Shown: in pieces, positions 36,545-47,082 of the stretch
Numbering within the stretch: position 1 is the stretch's first letter
Layout of the letters: every line of letters begins with the position of its first letter
NCBI GenBank assembly: GCA_033558025.1
Contig: JAUCEF010000095.1
Coordinates: forward strand, 1 to 47,558
DNA length: 47,558 nucleotides
Source of the DNA: Phytophthora sp. 'mugwort'
Taxonomy: Eukaryota > Oomycota > Peronosporomycetes > Peronosporales > Peronosporaceae
Direction of reading: 5' to 3'
The notes under the pieces: generated by a model
What the model was told of the DNA's origin: nothing
Seen by the model: the letters and a program-made list of their open reading frames with translations, nothing else
Database searches by the model: none
Program-made: the position numbers and the translations under genes

Positions 36545-38038
36545 ATGTTTTTTCAGGAAATTTTTAATAATAATTTTGAAATTATTATCCCCGAATTTTT
36601 TTTAACAACTTTTTTATTAATTTTATTATTATTTGGTGTTTTTTATAAAAAAAATCAAAATGCTCAAAAAATTTTGATTATTAAAAATATTACTACTATA
36701 ATAATATATTTATTATTAATTCTTTTAATATTAACGTTAAATATAACAAATATTTCAAGTAACATATTAAATGGTGTATTACTTATTAATAATTTTACAC
36801 AATTTATTAAAATAATTTTAATTTTATTAACAATTATTTGTTTTTTAATACAACAAAAATATTTAATACAACAAAAAATAAATTCATATGAAATTAATAT
36901 ATTAATGTTAATATCATTATTGGGTTTAATGTTATTGGTATCTGCAAATCATTTTATTACTTTATATTTAGCAATTGAATTACAAAGTTTAAGTTTTTAT
37001 ATATTAACATCCACCCAAAAAAAATCGATATTATCAATTGAGGCTGGTTTAAAATATTTTATTTTAGGATCAATTGCTTCAGGTTTTATTCTATTTGGTT
37101 CTTCAATAATTTATGCTATTACAGGTTCATTAAATTTTAATAATATTTTTTTAATATTATCAAATATAAATTTTTTAGATAATATAAATATATTAATTAG
37201 TTTATCTTATGGATTAATTTTTATTTTAGTTGGTATTTTATTTAAAATAGGTGCTACACCTTTTCATTTTTGGTTGCCTGATGTATATGAAGGTGCTCCA
37301 AATAATATTTCAAGTTTTTTTGCTATTGTACCAAAAATTGCTTTTATAGGAATTTTAATTCGTTTATTTTTTGAGATTTTTTTTAATATTTCATATTTCT
37401 TTGAAATTTTTTTTTATATTATTTCATTTTTATCTATGTTAATCGGTGCATTATCGGCATTACAACAAAAAAAAATCAAAAGATTATTAGCTTATAGTGC
37501 AATAAGTCATGTAGGTTTTATATTAATAGGATTTACTTCAAATATGTTAAATAATATTCCATTTATTTTATTATATATTATAATTTATATTATAACAAGT
37601 ATTAATTTATGGACTTCTTATTTATCTTTAAATATCAATCATAAACCAATTAAATATTTAACAGATTTATCAAATATATATACTATTAATAAATTAATTG
37701 CTATTATTATAATCATAAATATTTTTTCATTAGCTGGTATACCCCCATTAGCGGGTTTTTTTTCAAAATTATTTATATTTTTTTCAGCTATTAAAAATAA
37801 TTATTTTAGTTTAGTATTTTTTGGTATTATTATAAGTGTTTTAAGCTCTTTTTATTATTTAAAAATAATTAAAATTATTTATTTTGAAAAAATATTTAGA
37901 AAAATGTATATTTCACAAATAAATAAAAGTCAAAGTATAATATTATTAATTAGTACTCAATTTATTTTATTTTTATTTATTTATCCTAATATTATATTAA
38001 TAAATTTAAACAAAATTTATTTATATTTATTAATATAA
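36545..38038 (+). CDS. nad2: NADH dehydrogenase subunit 2
   Basis: Antiporter-like complex I subunit, 497 residues with about fourteen helices. Motifs: ELQSLSFYILTSTQKKS (near residue 143), FKIGATPFHFWLPDVYEGAPNNISSFFA (near 235) and RLLAYSAISHVGFILIG (near 314). The beginning MFFQEIFNNNFEIIIPEFFLT fits the family. Confidence 0.98.
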   Translation: MFFQEIFNNNFEIIIPEFFLTTFLLILLLFGVFYKKNQNAQKILIIKNITTIIIYLLLILLILTLNITNISSNILNGVLLINNFTQFIKIILILLTIICFLIQQKYLIQQKINSYEINILMLISLLGLMLLVSANHFITLYLAIELQSLSFYILTSTQKKSILSIEAGLKYFILGSIASGFILFGSSIIYAITGSLNFNNIFLILSNINFLDNINILISLSYGLIFILVGILFKIGATPFHFWLPDVYEGAPNNISSFFAIVPKIAFIGILIRLFFEIFFNISYFFEIFFYIISFLSMLIGALSALQQKKIKRLLAYSAISHVGFILIGFTSNMLNNIPFILLYIIIYIITSINLWTSYLSLNINHKPIKYLTDLSNIYTINKLIAIIIIINIFSLAGIPPLAGFFSKLFIFFSAIKNNYFSLVFFGIIISVLSSFYYLKIIKIIYFEKIFRKMYISQINKSQSIILLISTQFILFLFIYPNIILINLNKIYLYLLI

Positions 38039-38044
38039 TATTTA

Positions 38045-38118
38045 GTTTGGATAGCTCAGTTGGTTAGAGTAAAAGACTGAAAATCTTTGTGTCGGTGGTT
38101 CAAATCCACCTCCAGACA
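38045..38118 (+). tRNA. trnF(gaa): tRNA-Phe(GAA)
   Basis: Acceptor GTTTGGA/TCCAGAC, stem AAAGA/TCTTT with loop CTGAAAA (GAA), T arm GTGGTTCAAATCCAC. Confidence 0.94.
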
Positions 38119-38134
38119 ATTTTATTATTAAAAT

Positions 38135-38461
38135 ATGTATCTTTTAAGAATAACTTTTAAATCATTTCAAAAAATAAATCAACTCAAACAAAATTTATTA
38201 AAATTAAAAAAAATTAATAAATTCAAAAATATTCAAATACCCGGTGTATTTCAAACAAAACAAAAAAAAAAAATTTTTACATTATTAAGATCTCCCCATG
38301 TAAATAAAAAATCACGTGAACATTTTATTCATAAAAATTATACTTCTAAAATTAATATAAAATTTAAAAATATTTTTTATTTATTAAATTTTTTAGTTTT
38401 AATTAAAAAATTTTTATCTAAAAATTCATTAATAAATATTAAAATTATAAAAAAAAATTAA
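38135..38461 (+). CDS. rps10: Small-subunit ribosomal protein uS10
   Basis: 108 residues. S10 hallmarks: YLLRITFKSFQ at the N-terminus, IPGVFQTKQKKKIFTLLRSPHVNKKSREHF (family: L-P-x-x-x-x-x-x-T-x-L-R-S-P-H-x-x-K-x-S-R-E-x-F) in the middle. The C-terminus is diverged. It sits between trnF and trnR. Confidence 0.95.
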   Translation: MYLLRITFKSFQKINQLKQNLLKLKKINKFKNIQIPGVFQTKQKKKIFTLLRSPHVNKKSREHFIHKNYTSKINIKFKNIFYLLNFLVLIKKFLSKNSLINIKIIKKN

Positions 38462-38471
38462 AATTAAACTT

Positions 38472-38545
38472 ATGCTTATAGCTTAAATGGATAAAGCGTT
38501 AGATTGCGGATCTATAAAATGAAAGTTCAAATCTTTCTAAGCATA
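38472..38545 (+). tRNA. trnR(gcg): tRNA-Arg(GCG)
   Basis: Acceptor ATGCTTA/TAAGCAT, loop TTGCGGA with anticodon GCG, T arm AAGTTCAAATCTT. It would read CGT/CGC; how CGA codons are read (they occur, for example, in rpl2) is unclear without wobble modification of G34. Confidence 0.88.
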
Positions 38546-38559
38546 TATTTTATTTATTT

Positions 38560-38631
38560 TGAAGTATAGCCAAGTGGTAAGGCCTCCGTTTTTGGTACGG
38601 AAAATCAAAGGTTCGAATCCTTTTACTTCAA
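38560..38631 (+). tRNA. trnQ(uug): tRNA-Gln(UUG)
   Basis: Acceptor TGAAGTA/TACTTCA, anticodon TTG, T arm AGGTTCGAATCCT. Confidence 0.93.
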
Positions 38632-38633
38632 AA

Positions 38634-38707
38634 GGGCCTATAACTCAGTTGGTTAGAGTATACGCCTGATAAGTGTAAAGTCAGTAGTTCAAATCTACTT
38701 AGGCCCA
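38634..38707 (+). tRNA. trnI(gau): tRNA-Ile(GAU)
   Basis: Acceptor GGGCCTA/TAGGCCC, stem TACGC/GTGTA with loop CTGATAA (GAT), T arm TAGTTCAAATCTA. Only two bases separate it from trnQ. Confidence 0.93.
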
Positions 38708-38708
38708 A

Positions 38709-38783
38709 TGAATAATTAACTCAATTGGTAGAGTATTTCGTTTACACCGAAAATGTTAGCGGTTCGAGTCCGTTATTATTCAA
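38709..38783 (+). tRNA. trnV(uac): tRNA-Val(UAC)
   Basis: Acceptor TGAATAA/TTATTCA, stem TTTCG/CGAAA with loop TTTACAC (TAC), T arm GCGGTTCGAGTCCGT. It starts one base after trnI. Confidence 0.92.
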
Positions 38784-38799
38784 TAAAATAACAAATAAT

Positions 38800-39180
38800 A
38801 TGTCAACAATTAATCAATTATTTTTAAAAAAACAAAAACGTTTAGAAAAAAAAAAAAGAAATAAAAGTCCAGCTTTAAAACAATGTCCTCAACGTAAAGG
38901 TATTTGTTTAAAAGTTTATAATACAACACCTAAAAAACCAAATTCTGCTATGCGTAAAGTAGCAAAAGTACACCTATCTAGTAGGTATACAATAATTACT
39001 TATATTCCAGGTATTGGTCATACTTTACAAGAACATTCAATAGTATTAGTTAGAGGAGGTCGTGTAAAAGATTTACCTGGAGTAAAATATCATGTAATTC
39101 GTGGTAAATATGATTTATTAGGGATTTATTCTCGAAAAACATCAAGATCAAAATATGGAACTAAAATACGAAGAGTATAA
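38800..39180 (+). CDS. rps12: Small-subunit ribosomal protein uS12
   Basis: 126 residues from ATG 38800; an in-frame start at 38725 would lie inside trnV. Strong S12 identity: [39 protein letters not shown] and the decoding-site segment [30 protein letters not shown]. The 3' end overlaps rps7 by 26 bases, keeping the bacterial S12-S7 order. Confidence 0.99.
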   Translation: MSTINQLFLKKQKRLEKKKRNKSPALKQCPQRKGICLKVYNTTPKKPNSAMRKVAKVHLSSRYTIITYIPGIGHTLQEHSIVLVRGGRVKDLPGVKYHVIRGKYDLLGIYSRKTSRSKYGTKIRRV

Positions 39181-39586
39181 AATAAAAAAATTATTTATAA
39201 ATATGTTATTAAAAAAAGGAAAAAAAACTTGTTCTGAAAACATATTTATAAATATTTTAATTACTTTAAAAAAAATTACAAAACAAAAACCGAATTTTAT
39301 TTTATTTAAATCAATTGAAAATTTATTACCGAAATTAAAAGCAATAAGTATTCCAAATAAAAAACGAAATAAAAAAAAAAAAAAAAAAGATAGATATTTT
39401 TTAATGCTTTTAAATGAAGATAAACAAATTAAAAAATCGATATCGTGGTTACTTTTAAATGCAAATTTAAAAAACATAACAAACGAAATTATTCAAACTT
39501 CAAAAAATAAAAGTAAAACAATCAATACAAAAAAACAATATTATAAAAATATAAAAAAATTAAAATTTAATCTTATTTTTGATTAA
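39155..39586 (+). CDS. rps7: Small-subunit ribosomal protein uS7
   Basis: 143 residues from ATG 39155. S7-like N-terminal region [22 protein letters not shown] (family: K-x-x-N-x-x-M-x-x-G-K-K-x-x-A-x-x-I) and [25 protein letters not shown] (family: N-x-x-P-x-x-E-x-x-x-x-x-x-G-x-x-x-x-x-P); the C-terminus shows SISWLLLNA and LKNITNEI. The ATG within rps12 is preferred because it keeps the residues before the N-M motif; a start at 39203 would lose them. Confidence 0.92.
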   Translation: MELKYEEYKIKKLFINMLLKKGKKTCSENIFINILITLKKITKQKPNFILFKSIENLLPKLKAISIPNKKRNKKKKKKDRYFLMLLNEDKQIKKSISWLLLNANLKNITNEIIQTSKNKSKTINTKKQYYKNIKKLKFNLIFD

Positions 39587-39646
39587 TTTTTTTAAAATAC
39601 ATTATTTATCATTAAATAATTAATTATTACAAATTATAAAATTCTT

Positions 39647-40561
39647 ATGAAAAATTATTATTATATTAATAAAAAAAATTTACAAATAGAAACTACAACA
39701 AATGATTCTAATATCGATAAATTTCAAAATGATTTAAAAATTTTAAAAGAAATTAGTAATAATATACAAAATACACAAAAACATCCTTATCATTTAGTAG
39801 ATCCAAGTCCTTGGCCTTTTATAATTTCTTTTGGACTTTTTTTTTTAACTTTTGGTGGTGCTATGTATTTTCATGGTTATATTGGCAGTAATTTCTTAAT
39901 TTTAACAGGATTTTTAATGATTATTTTAACAATGTATACTTGGTTTCGTGATATAGTTAGAGAAGCTGTATATGAAGGTCAACATACTAAACAAGTACAA
40001 TTAGGTTTAAGAAATGGTATGCTTTTATTTATTTTTAGTGAATTACTATTTTTTGTTAGTTTTTTTTGGGCTTTTTTTCATTCAGCTTTAGCACCAACAC
40101 CTGAAATTGGATCTTTATGGCCACCATTAGGTATTGAAACTGTTAATGCTTGGGGTATTCCTTTATTAAATACTGTAATATTATTATCATCTGGGGCAAC
40201 TATTACTTGGGCACACCATTCAATAGTTTTTGGTGATAGAAAAAATGCTATTTTAAGTTTAATTATTACAATTTTATTAGCTTTTTTTTTTACTTTAATT
40301 CAAGCCTATGAATATATTGAAAGTACTTTTTCAATTTCTGATAGTATTTATGGTACAACTTTTTTTTTATTAACAGGTTTTCATGGTATTCACGTTATTG
40401 TAGGTACTATTTTTATTATAGTAAGTACTATTAGATTAATTAATCATCATTTTACAAAACAACATCATTTCGGTTTTGAAGCTGCAGCTTGGTATTGGCA
40501 TTTTGTAGATGTTGTTTGGTTATTTTTATTTGTAGCAGTTTACTGGTGGGGAGGTAATTAA
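39647..40561 (+). CDS. cox3: Cytochrome c oxidase subunit 3, with N-terminal extension
   Basis: 304 residues, seven membrane helices. Core motifs KHPYHLVDPSPWPF, WFRDIVREAVYEGQHTKQVQ, the conserved Glu in FWAFFHSALAPTPEIGSLWPP, and WYWHFVDVVWLFLFVAVYWWG are normal. The core starts only at residue ~45; the first ATG adds a hydrophilic extension rich in Asn/Lys/Tyr with no alternative ATG inside. Either the extension is real or translation begins at a non-ATG codon nearer the core. Confidence 0.97.
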   Translation: MKNYYYINKKNLQIETTTNDSNIDKFQNDLKILKEISNNIQNTQKHPYHLVDPSPWPFIISFGLFFLTFGGAMYFHGYIGSNFLILTGFLMIILTMYTWFRDIVREAVYEGQHTKQVQLGLRNGMLLFIFSELLFFVSFFWAFFHSALAPTPEIGSLWPPLGIETVNAWGIPLLNTVILLSSGATITWAHHSIVFGDRKNAILSLIITILLAFFFTLIQAYEYIESTFSISDSIYGTTFFLLTGFHGIHVIVGTIFIIVSTIRLINHHFTKQHHFGFEAAAWYWHFVDVVWLFLFVAVYWWGGN

Positions 40562-40585
40562 TTTATTAAAAAATTAATAATTTTT

Positions 40586-41305
40586 ATGGTTAGTCCTTTA
40601 GAACAATTTGAAATTTTACCTATTTTTCAAATACCTTTTGTATTTACTAATGCTTCTTTAATTTTAGTAATAGGTTTAGTTTATTTATATATATTTACAT
40701 GTATAAAAACTAAATTTATTCCAACACGTTTTCAACAAATTTTTGAAATGATTTTTAATATTACAATTGAATTAACTTATTCTAGTATAGGAAAAGCTGG
40801 TAAATATTTTGTTTCATTAATTTTTGTTGTTTTTTTTTTTATTTTATTATGTAATTTAATAGGAATGATTCCATACAGTTTTACTATAACAAGTCATTTA
40901 ATTATTACGTTTACTTTAGCATTAACAATTTATTTAGGTTTTAATTTAATTGGAATTAAAAAACATAAATTTAATTTTTTAAATTTATTATTACCTAGTG
41001 GTGCAAGTATAGCATTAGTTCCCATCTTAGTACCTATTGAATTAGTTTCATACATTTTTCGTGTAATTAGTTTACCTGTACGATTATTTGCAAATATGAT
41101 GGCTGGACATACTTTATTAAAAGTAATTGCAGGTTTTGCTTGGGCTATGTTAAATGTAAATAGTTTTATTTTTATGGCACATTTTATTCCATTAATAATT
41201 ATTGTATTATTGGTTGGTTTAGAAATTGCTGTAGCTTTAATTCAGGCATATGTGTTTACGATTTTAACGTGTATGTATATAAATGATGCTTTAAATTTAC
41301 ATTAA
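40586..41305 (+). CDS. atp6: ATP synthase subunit a (atp6)
   Basis: Proton-channel subunit of Fo, 239 residues with about six helices. Motifs: LPVRLFANMMAGHTLLKVI with the essential Arg, and the C-terminal GLEIAVALIQAYVFTILTCMYINDA. It lies 24 bases after cox3. Confidence 0.98.
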   Translation: MVSPLEQFEILPIFQIPFVFTNASLILVIGLVYLYIFTCIKTKFIPTRFQQIFEMIFNITIELTYSSIGKAGKYFVSLIFVVFFFILLCNLIGMIPYSFTITSHLIITFTLALTIYLGFNLIGIKKHKFNFLNLLLPSGASIALVPILVPIELVSYIFRVISLPVRLFANMMAGHTLLKVIAGFAWAMLNVNSFIFMAHFIPLIIIVLLVGLEIAVALIQAYVFTILTCMYINDALNLH

Positions 41306-41341
41306 TAAAATATACAAAAATAAGATATAATATTTTATATT

Positions 41342-41415
41342 GGAAAAATAGCTCAGTTGGTTAGAGTGGTAGCTTGTCACGCTATAAGTCGCGGGTTCAA
41401 GTCCCGTTTTTTCCG
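41342..41415 (+). tRNA. trnD(guc): tRNA-Asp(GUC)
   Basis: Acceptor GGAAAAA/TTTTTCC, stem GTAGC/GCTAT with loop TTGTCAC (GTC), T arm GGGTTCAAGTCCC. Confidence 0.94.
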
Positions 41416-41449
41416 TTTAAATTTATTATATTTAAAAAAATTTATAAAT

Positions 41450-41803
41450 ATGTTATTAAATTATTCAAATATTTTTATATTCTTAATATTAAGTTTATTT
41501 TTATCAATTTTAATTTTCATTTTATCTTTTAGTTTAATTAAACAAAAAGATGATTTAGAAAAGTTAACAGCCTATGAATGTGGATTTAATCCTTATGATG
41601 ATGCTAGAAAAATTTTTGATGTAAAATTTTATTTAGTAGCTATCCTTTTTATTATTTTTGATTTAGAAGCTGTTTTTATTTTTCCTTGGGTTTTAACTTT
41701 AAGTTCAAATTTTTCATGGGGATTTTGGACTATGATTGAATTTTTAGTTGAATTAGTTATAGGTTTTATTTATATTTGGTGTAGTGATGCTTTAGAATGG
41801 TAA
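41450..41803 (+). CDS. nad3: NADH dehydrogenase subunit 3
   Basis: 117 residues from ATG 41450; an in-frame start at 41357 would sit inside trnD. It contains the loop with the conserved Cys, KLTAYECGFNPYDDARKIFDVKFYLVAILFIIFDLEAVFIFPW, which changes accessibility in the complex I active/deactive transition, and ends in a third helix with IWCSDALEW. Confidence 0.98.
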   Translation: MLLNYSNIFIFLILSLFLSILIFILSFSLIKQKDDLEKLTAYECGFNPYDDARKIFDVKFYLVAILFIIFDLEAVFIFPWVLTLSSNFSWGFWTMIEFLVELVIGFIYIWCSDALEW

Positions 41804-41994
41804 ATTATTTAAAAATATAAAAAAATTTATTGTTATTAAATTAAAAAAATTTTTATAAAATTATTTTAACTATATTAATTTTAATATAATTTTTTTTAAT
41901 AAAATTATATTTTAATTTAAAATTAGTTAAAGTATATAATAATATTATATATAATTTAAAATTTTTTATATAATTAAATATTCTAAAAAAGTTT

Positions 41995-42005
41995 ATTCTT
42001 TAAGA
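41995..42005 (+). promoter_or_regulatory. Shared 11-mer ATTCTTTAAGA upstream of atp9
   Basis: Identical to the motifs upstream of cox2 and nad5; here it begins 47 bases before the atp9 ATG, at the end of a 238-base A+T spacer after nad3 in which I see no gene. Confidence 0.38.
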
Positions 42006-42017
42006 TATTTTAAATAA

Positions 42018-42269
<252 letters not shown>

Positions 42270-42288
42270 TTAAAATTAAATCCTGAAA

Positions 42289-42318
42289 AATATGATAAAA
42301 ATTAATTTTTATCGTATT
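42289..42318 (+). terminator. Loopless 15-bp palindrome after atp9
   Basis: AATATGATAAAAATT and AATTTTTATCGTATT pair with one G-T pair; a second hairpin AATACT/AGTATT follows at 42337-42354. They lie in the 163-base gap before nad9, which also holds a duplicated 16-bp ATAAATATTTATAATT. Confidence 0.45.
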
Positions 42319-42432
42319 TTATGTTATATATATACTAATACTGGTTATAGTATTTATTTTAGAAAAAAAATTATTTATTTTTTTAATATATAAATATTTA
42401 TAATTATAAATATTTATAATTATTTTTTATTT

Positions 42433-42999
42433 ATGAAAGTATTAAAAAAATTTAGTCAATATTTATTACAGATTTTACCAATAATAAATTATACTTTATA
42501 TAAAAATGAATTATGTATAAATATTTCTACAAAAAATTTAATTCCTATTTTATTTTTTTTAAAAAATCATACAAATACTCAATTTAAAGTATTATCAGAA
42601 ATTTGTGTTATAGATTATATTAATAAAAAAAAACGTTTTGAAATAATTTATAATTTATTAAGTATTCGTTTTAATAGTCGTTTAAAAATTAAAATAATAA
42701 TTAATGAATTACAACCGGTAGATTCAATTATAAAAATATATCAATCAGCCAATTGGTGTGAAAGAGAAGTTTGGGATATGTTTGGTATTTTTTTTTTATA
42801 CCATCCCGATTTAAGACGGATTTTAACAGATTATGGTTTTGAAGGACATCCTTTACGTAAAGATTTCCCTTTAAGTGGTTTTTTAGAAATTTTTTATAAT
42901 GAATTAAAAAAACGTGTTGTTTATGAACCCATTAATTTATCACAACAATACCGATTATTTGAATTTAATAATCCTTGGAATAATAAAATAAATATGTAA
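42433..42999 (+). CDS. nad9: NADH dehydrogenase subunit 9
   Basis: 188 residues, intact copy. The NuoC-family signature is seen in [45 protein letters not shown] at about residues 110-155, with residues that contact nad7. It is followed by cob after a 47-base gap. Confidence 0.98.
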   Translation: MKVLKKFSQYLLQILPIINYTLYKNELCINISTKNLIPILFFLKNHTNTQFKVLSEICVIDYINKKKRFEIIYNLLSIRFNSRLKIKIIINELQPVDSIIKIYQSANWCEREVWDMFGIFFLYHPDLRRILTDYGFEGHPLRKDFPLSGFLEIFYNELKKRVVYEPINLSQQYRLFEFNNPWNNKINM

Positions 43000-43046
43000 T
43001 ATTTTATTAATTATTTTTGCTTTTAGGTAATTTTTCATTTCATATT

Positions 43047-44222
43047 ATGAGATGGAATAAAAAATCATTATTTGCGATTCTTAATAATCATTTAATAGAT
43101 TATCCTACACCTATTAATTTAAATTATTTTTTTGGATTCGGTTCGTTAGCTGGTATTATGTTAGTAATACAAATTTTAACAGGTATTTTTTTAGCAATGC
43201 ATTATACTCCACATATTGATTTAGCTTTTAATAGTGTTGAACATATTATGAGAGATGTAAATAATGGTTGGTTAATTAGATATACACATGCAAATGGAGC
43301 ATCTTTTTTTTTTATTGTTGTATATATTCATATTTTTCGTGGTTTATATTATGGTTCTTATATCACACCAAGAGAAGCTATATGGTCTTCTGGTGTAATT
43401 ATTTTTATTTTAATGATGGCTACAGCTTTTATGGGTTATGTTTTACCTTGGGGACAAATGAGTTTTTGGGGTGCAACTGTTATTACTAATTTATTTTCTG
43501 CAATACCCTTAATAGGAAAAGATATTGTTGATTGGCTTTGGGGCGGATTTGCTGTTGATAATCCAACATTAAATCGTTTTTTTAGTTTACATTTTACATT
43601 ACCTTTTATAATTGTGGGTGCCGTATTGATACATTTAATTTTATTACATGAAGTTGGTTCAAATAATCCTTTAGGTATTACATTAAAAAATGAAAATATA
43701 CCTTTTTATCCATATTTTTATACTAAAGATTTATTTGGATTAATGATCTTATTTTTGATTTTCTTTATTTTTATTTTTTTTTATCCTAATACATTAGGTC
43801 ATCCCGATAATTATATTGAAGCAAATCCAATGAAAACACCTTTACATATCGTACCAGAATGGTATTTTTTACCGTTTTATGCAATTTTAAGATCTATTCC
43901 TAATAAAATTGGCGGTGTTATAGCTATGTTTGGTTCATTACTTATTTTATTAACAATACCTTTTACAAATTCATCTGAAATTAGAAGTACAGCTTTTAGA
44001 CCTATATTTAAAATTTGTTATTGGTTATTAGTTATAGCTTTTTTATTATTAGGTTGGGTTGGACAATGTCCAGTTGAATATCCTTATACTGAAATTGGTA
44101 TTATAAGTATGATTTATTATTTTTTTTTTTTTATAATAATTATACCATTTTTAGGTAAATTAGAAACTTATTTAGTACGTTATAATATTAATAAAAAATC
44201 TTTAATAAATAAAAATAAATAA
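43047..44222 (+). CDS. cob: Apocytochrome b
   Basis: 391 residues, eight helices. ATG at 43047 (MRWNKKSLF) is chosen over an upstream TTG. Haem ligands lie in the two helices with [25 protein letters not shown] and [28 protein letters not shown]; the Qo-site [13 protein letters not shown] is present. No intron. The stop lies eight bases before the truncated nad11. Confidence 0.99.
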   Translation: MRWNKKSLFAILNNHLIDYPTPINLNYFFGFGSLAGIMLVIQILTGIFLAMHYTPHIDLAFNSVEHIMRDVNNGWLIRYTHANGASFFFIVVYIHIFRGLYYGSYITPREAIWSSGVIIFILMMATAFMGYVLPWGQMSFWGATVITNLFSAIPLIGKDIVDWLWGGFAVDNPTLNRFFSLHFTLPFIIVGAVLIHLILLHEVGSNNPLGITLKNENIPFYPYFYTKDLFGLMILFLIFFIFIFFYPNTLGHPDNYIEANPMKTPLHIVPEWYFLPFYAILRSIPNKIGGVIAMFGSLLILLTIPFTNSSEIRSTAFRPIFKICYWLLVIAFLLLGWVGQCPVEYPYTEIGIISMIYYFFFFIIIIPFLGKLETYLVRYNINKKSLINKNK

Positions 44223-44229
44223 TTTAAAT

Positions 44230-45800
44230 TGTATTCATTGTACACGTTGTGTACGTTTTGCTAATGAAATTTGTGGAATTGACGGTTTAGGTACAACAGG
44301 TCGTGGTAATAAAACTGAAATTAATTTTTATTCTTCAAATATTTTTAAATCCGAATTTTCTGGTAATTTAGTAGATTTATGTCCTGTTGGTGCATTAACT
44401 TCTAAACCCTATACTTTTAAAGCACGTTCTGGGAATTAAAAAAAAAAGAGGGTATTGCTATTTTAGATAGTATTGGTTCAAATATTAAAATTGATATTTT
44501 TAATAATGAAATTATACGTATTTTACCTAAAACTAATTTTAATATTAATAAAGAATGGATATCAGATAAAACAAGATATTTTTTTGATAGTTTAAAATAT
44601 CAACGATTAAAATATCCATTATTAAAAGATAATCAAAACAATTTTCATAGGATTTCTTGGTTAGATGCTCTAAATATTATTAATAAAAAATTGATAATTA
44701 CAGATAGTTTTAATGCTAAAAGTATTATTGGTGATTTAACTGATTTAGAATCTCTTTTTTTATTAAAAAAAAATTTAAATAAATTAGGAATTTCAAATGT
44801 AAATTATGAACAATTTTTAAAAAATCGACAAATTAAGATAAATTCTGATTTAGCTTCAAATTTTTTATTTAATAATACTTTAAAATCTATTGAAGAATCT
44901 GATGTTTGTTTAATAATTGGTAGTGATATTCGTCAAGAAGGTTCTATTTTAAATATTCATTTAATTAATCGTTTAAAAAAAGGAAATTTTAAAATAGCAT
45001 ATATCGGTAATAAAATTAATTTTACTTATCCAGTAAAACATTTAGGATTAACTTTTAAAACTTTAATAAATATTATTTTAGGAAAACATGTATTTTGTAA
45101 ACAATTAAAAAAAGCAAAAAAACCTTTAATTATTATAGGTAGTAATATTTTAAATCAAAAAAATGGTTTTTTTTTATTATCAAAATTAAAAAATTTATCA
45201 TTTATTAACCATAATATTAATTTCTTTAATTTTCAAACTTCTTTAATTAATTTTTTTGAAATTACTTTTCCAAAATCATTAAATATGTTAAATAATTCAA
45301 AATTATATTATTTATTTAATACAAATTTACAAAATAAATTAAAAATAACTAAAAATAGTTTTGTTATTTATCAAGGACATCATTTTACTAAAGATGCTCA
45401 AAATTCAAATCTAATTTTACCTGGATTAACTTTTTTAGAAAAAAATGGAATGTATATTAATTTAGAAGGTTTTATTCAAAAAAATGAACAAATTTTAAAT
45501 GTAAATATAGAACAACGTAAAGATTCTATAATTTATAGAAATCTTTATAAATTTTTATTAAATAAAAATCAATCTAAATCAGAAGCTTTTTTAAAAATTA
45601 AAGATATTTTACCTTATTTATTAAAAAAAAAAATAAAAATTATTTATAATTTTAGTTTTAATAAAAAATTTTTAAAAATTAATATTAATTTTTTAGATTC
45701 ATTAATTAAAAATAATTATTATACAAATATATTAGAACAATATTCAAAAATATTGATTAATTCTAATAAAATTTTCAAAAATCAATCAAAATTATTATGA
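44230..45800 (+). pseudogene. nad11: 5'-truncated nad11 fragment at inverted-repeat edge (right copy)
   Basis: Codons 146-668 of nad11 without a start, starting at the TGT for Cys146. One base is missing at about 44430 (GTTCTGGG instead of GTTCTTGGG), so the first ~67 codons are out of frame with the rest. An internal ATG gives a 369-codon frame to the TGA, but this lacks all iron-sulfur ligands and is unlikely to be functional. The high identity to the intact gene points to copy correction between arms. Confidence 0.88.
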
Positions 45801-46777
45801 TATACACAATTTTAAAATTTTTAATTTTCATATTACCTTTATTAATTGCTGTGGCTTATTTTACTTTAGTTGAACGTAAAATATTAGCTTCTATTCAAAG
45901 AAGAAGAGGACCTAATGTTGTAGGTACTTTTGGATTATTACAACCATTAGCTGATGGTCTTAAATTATTCGTAAAAGAAACAATTTTACCAAGTAATGCT
46001 GATGTAATTTTATTTATATTTGCACCTATTTTAGCTTTTTTTTTAAGTCTATTAAGTTGGACAATAATACCTTTAGGTTTTGGTATGTTTTTTACTGAAT
46101 TAAATATTGGTATTTTATATTTAATAGCAATTTCATCTTTAGGTGTATACGGTGTTATTATAGGTGGTTGGTCAAGTAATTCTAAATATTCGTTTTTAGG
46201 GGCTTTAAGATCAACAGCACAAATGATTTCATATGAATTAACTATTGGGTTTTCAATTCTTTCAGTAATTGTTTGTGCAAAATCTTTAAATTTAATTTCT
46301 ATTATTTGGGCACAAAAAACGGTATGGTATTGTTTTCCTCTTTTTCCTATTTTTATAATTTTTTTTATATCTTGTTTAGCAGAAACAAATCGACATCCCT
46401 TTGATTTACCTGAAGCTGAAGCTGAATTAGTTTCAGGTTATAATGTAGAATATTCTGCAATGGGTTTTGCATTATTTTTTTTAGGTGAATATGCTAATAT
46501 GTTATTAATGAGTAGTTTAACTACGATTTTATTTTTAGGTGGTTGGTTAGCACCTTTCCCTTTTAGTATAAATTGTATTAATTTTTTACCCGGATCTTTT
46601 TGGTTTAGTATTAAAATTTGTTTTTTTGTTGTTTTATTTGTAGTTGCTCGAGCTATTTTACCTCGATATCGTTATGACCAATTAATGCGTTTAGGTTGGA
46701 AAGTATTTCTACCTTTTTCATTATCCTGGTTTTTATATACTGCAAGTATTTTAATAAGTTTTAATTGGTTAATTTAA
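45797..46777 (+). CDS. nad1: NADH dehydrogenase subunit 1 (second intact copy)
   Basis: 326 residues, identical protein to 5294-6274. ATG overlaps the TGA of the nad11 fragment. It lies downstream of cob in the same direction, so it could be expressed from the atp9-nad9-cob transcript, giving two functional nad1 genes per genome. Confidence 0.97.
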   Translation: MIYTILKFLIFILPLLIAVAYFTLVERKILASIQRRRGPNVVGTFGLLQPLADGLKLFVKETILPSNADVILFIFAPILAFFLSLLSWTIIPLGFGMFFTELNIGILYLIAISSLGVYGVIIGGWSSNSKYSFLGALRSTAQMISYELTIGFSILSVIVCAKSLNLISIIWAQKTVWYCFPLFPIFIIFFISCLAETNRHPFDLPEAEAELVSGYNVEYSAMGFALFFLGEYANMLLMSSLTTILFLGGWLAPFPFSINCINFLPGSFWFSIKICFFVVLFVVARAILPRYRYDQLMRLGWKVFLPFSLSWFLYTASILISFNWLI

Positions 46778-46779
46778 TT

Positions 46780-47082
46780 ATGAATATTTTAAATCATTTT
46801 ATTTTTACTTTTTTTTTATTCTGTCTTGGATTATTTGGTATAATTTTAAATAGACAGAATATTATTATTATTTTAATGTCTATTGAATTATTATTATTAT
46901 CAATTAATTTAAATTTTATTTATTTTGCAGTTTTAATTGATGATATAATAGGACAAGTTTTTTCTTTATTAATTTTAACAGTAGCTGCAGCAGAATCAGC
47001 TATTGGATTAGCTATTATGATTATTTTCTTTAAATTATATGGAGATATTTCAATTTATAAAATAAATTTATTATCATTATAA
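46780..47082 (+). CDS. nad4L: NADH dehydrogenase subunit 4L (second intact copy)
   Basis: 100 residues, identical to 4989-5291. ATG 46780 (MNILNHFIF) is used; a TTG 15 bases upstream overlaps nad1. Its 3' end forms the first unit of the 67-bp tandem repeat. Confidence 0.95.
   Translation: MNILNHFIFTFFLFCLGLFGIILNRQNIIIILMSIELLLLSINLNFIYFAVLIDDIIGQVFSLLILTVAAAESAIGLAIMIIFFKLYGDISIYKINLLSL

Noticed and set aside
39148..39477. Minus-strand open frame of 109 codons, hydrophobic
   Set aside because: Antisense of rps7; Lys-rich AAA codons read as Phe on the other strand.
44691..45800. A shorter functional nad11 starting at an internal ATG
   Set aside because: It lacks every iron-sulfur ligand and the ATG is internal to the conserved frame; better explained as a truncated repeat copy.
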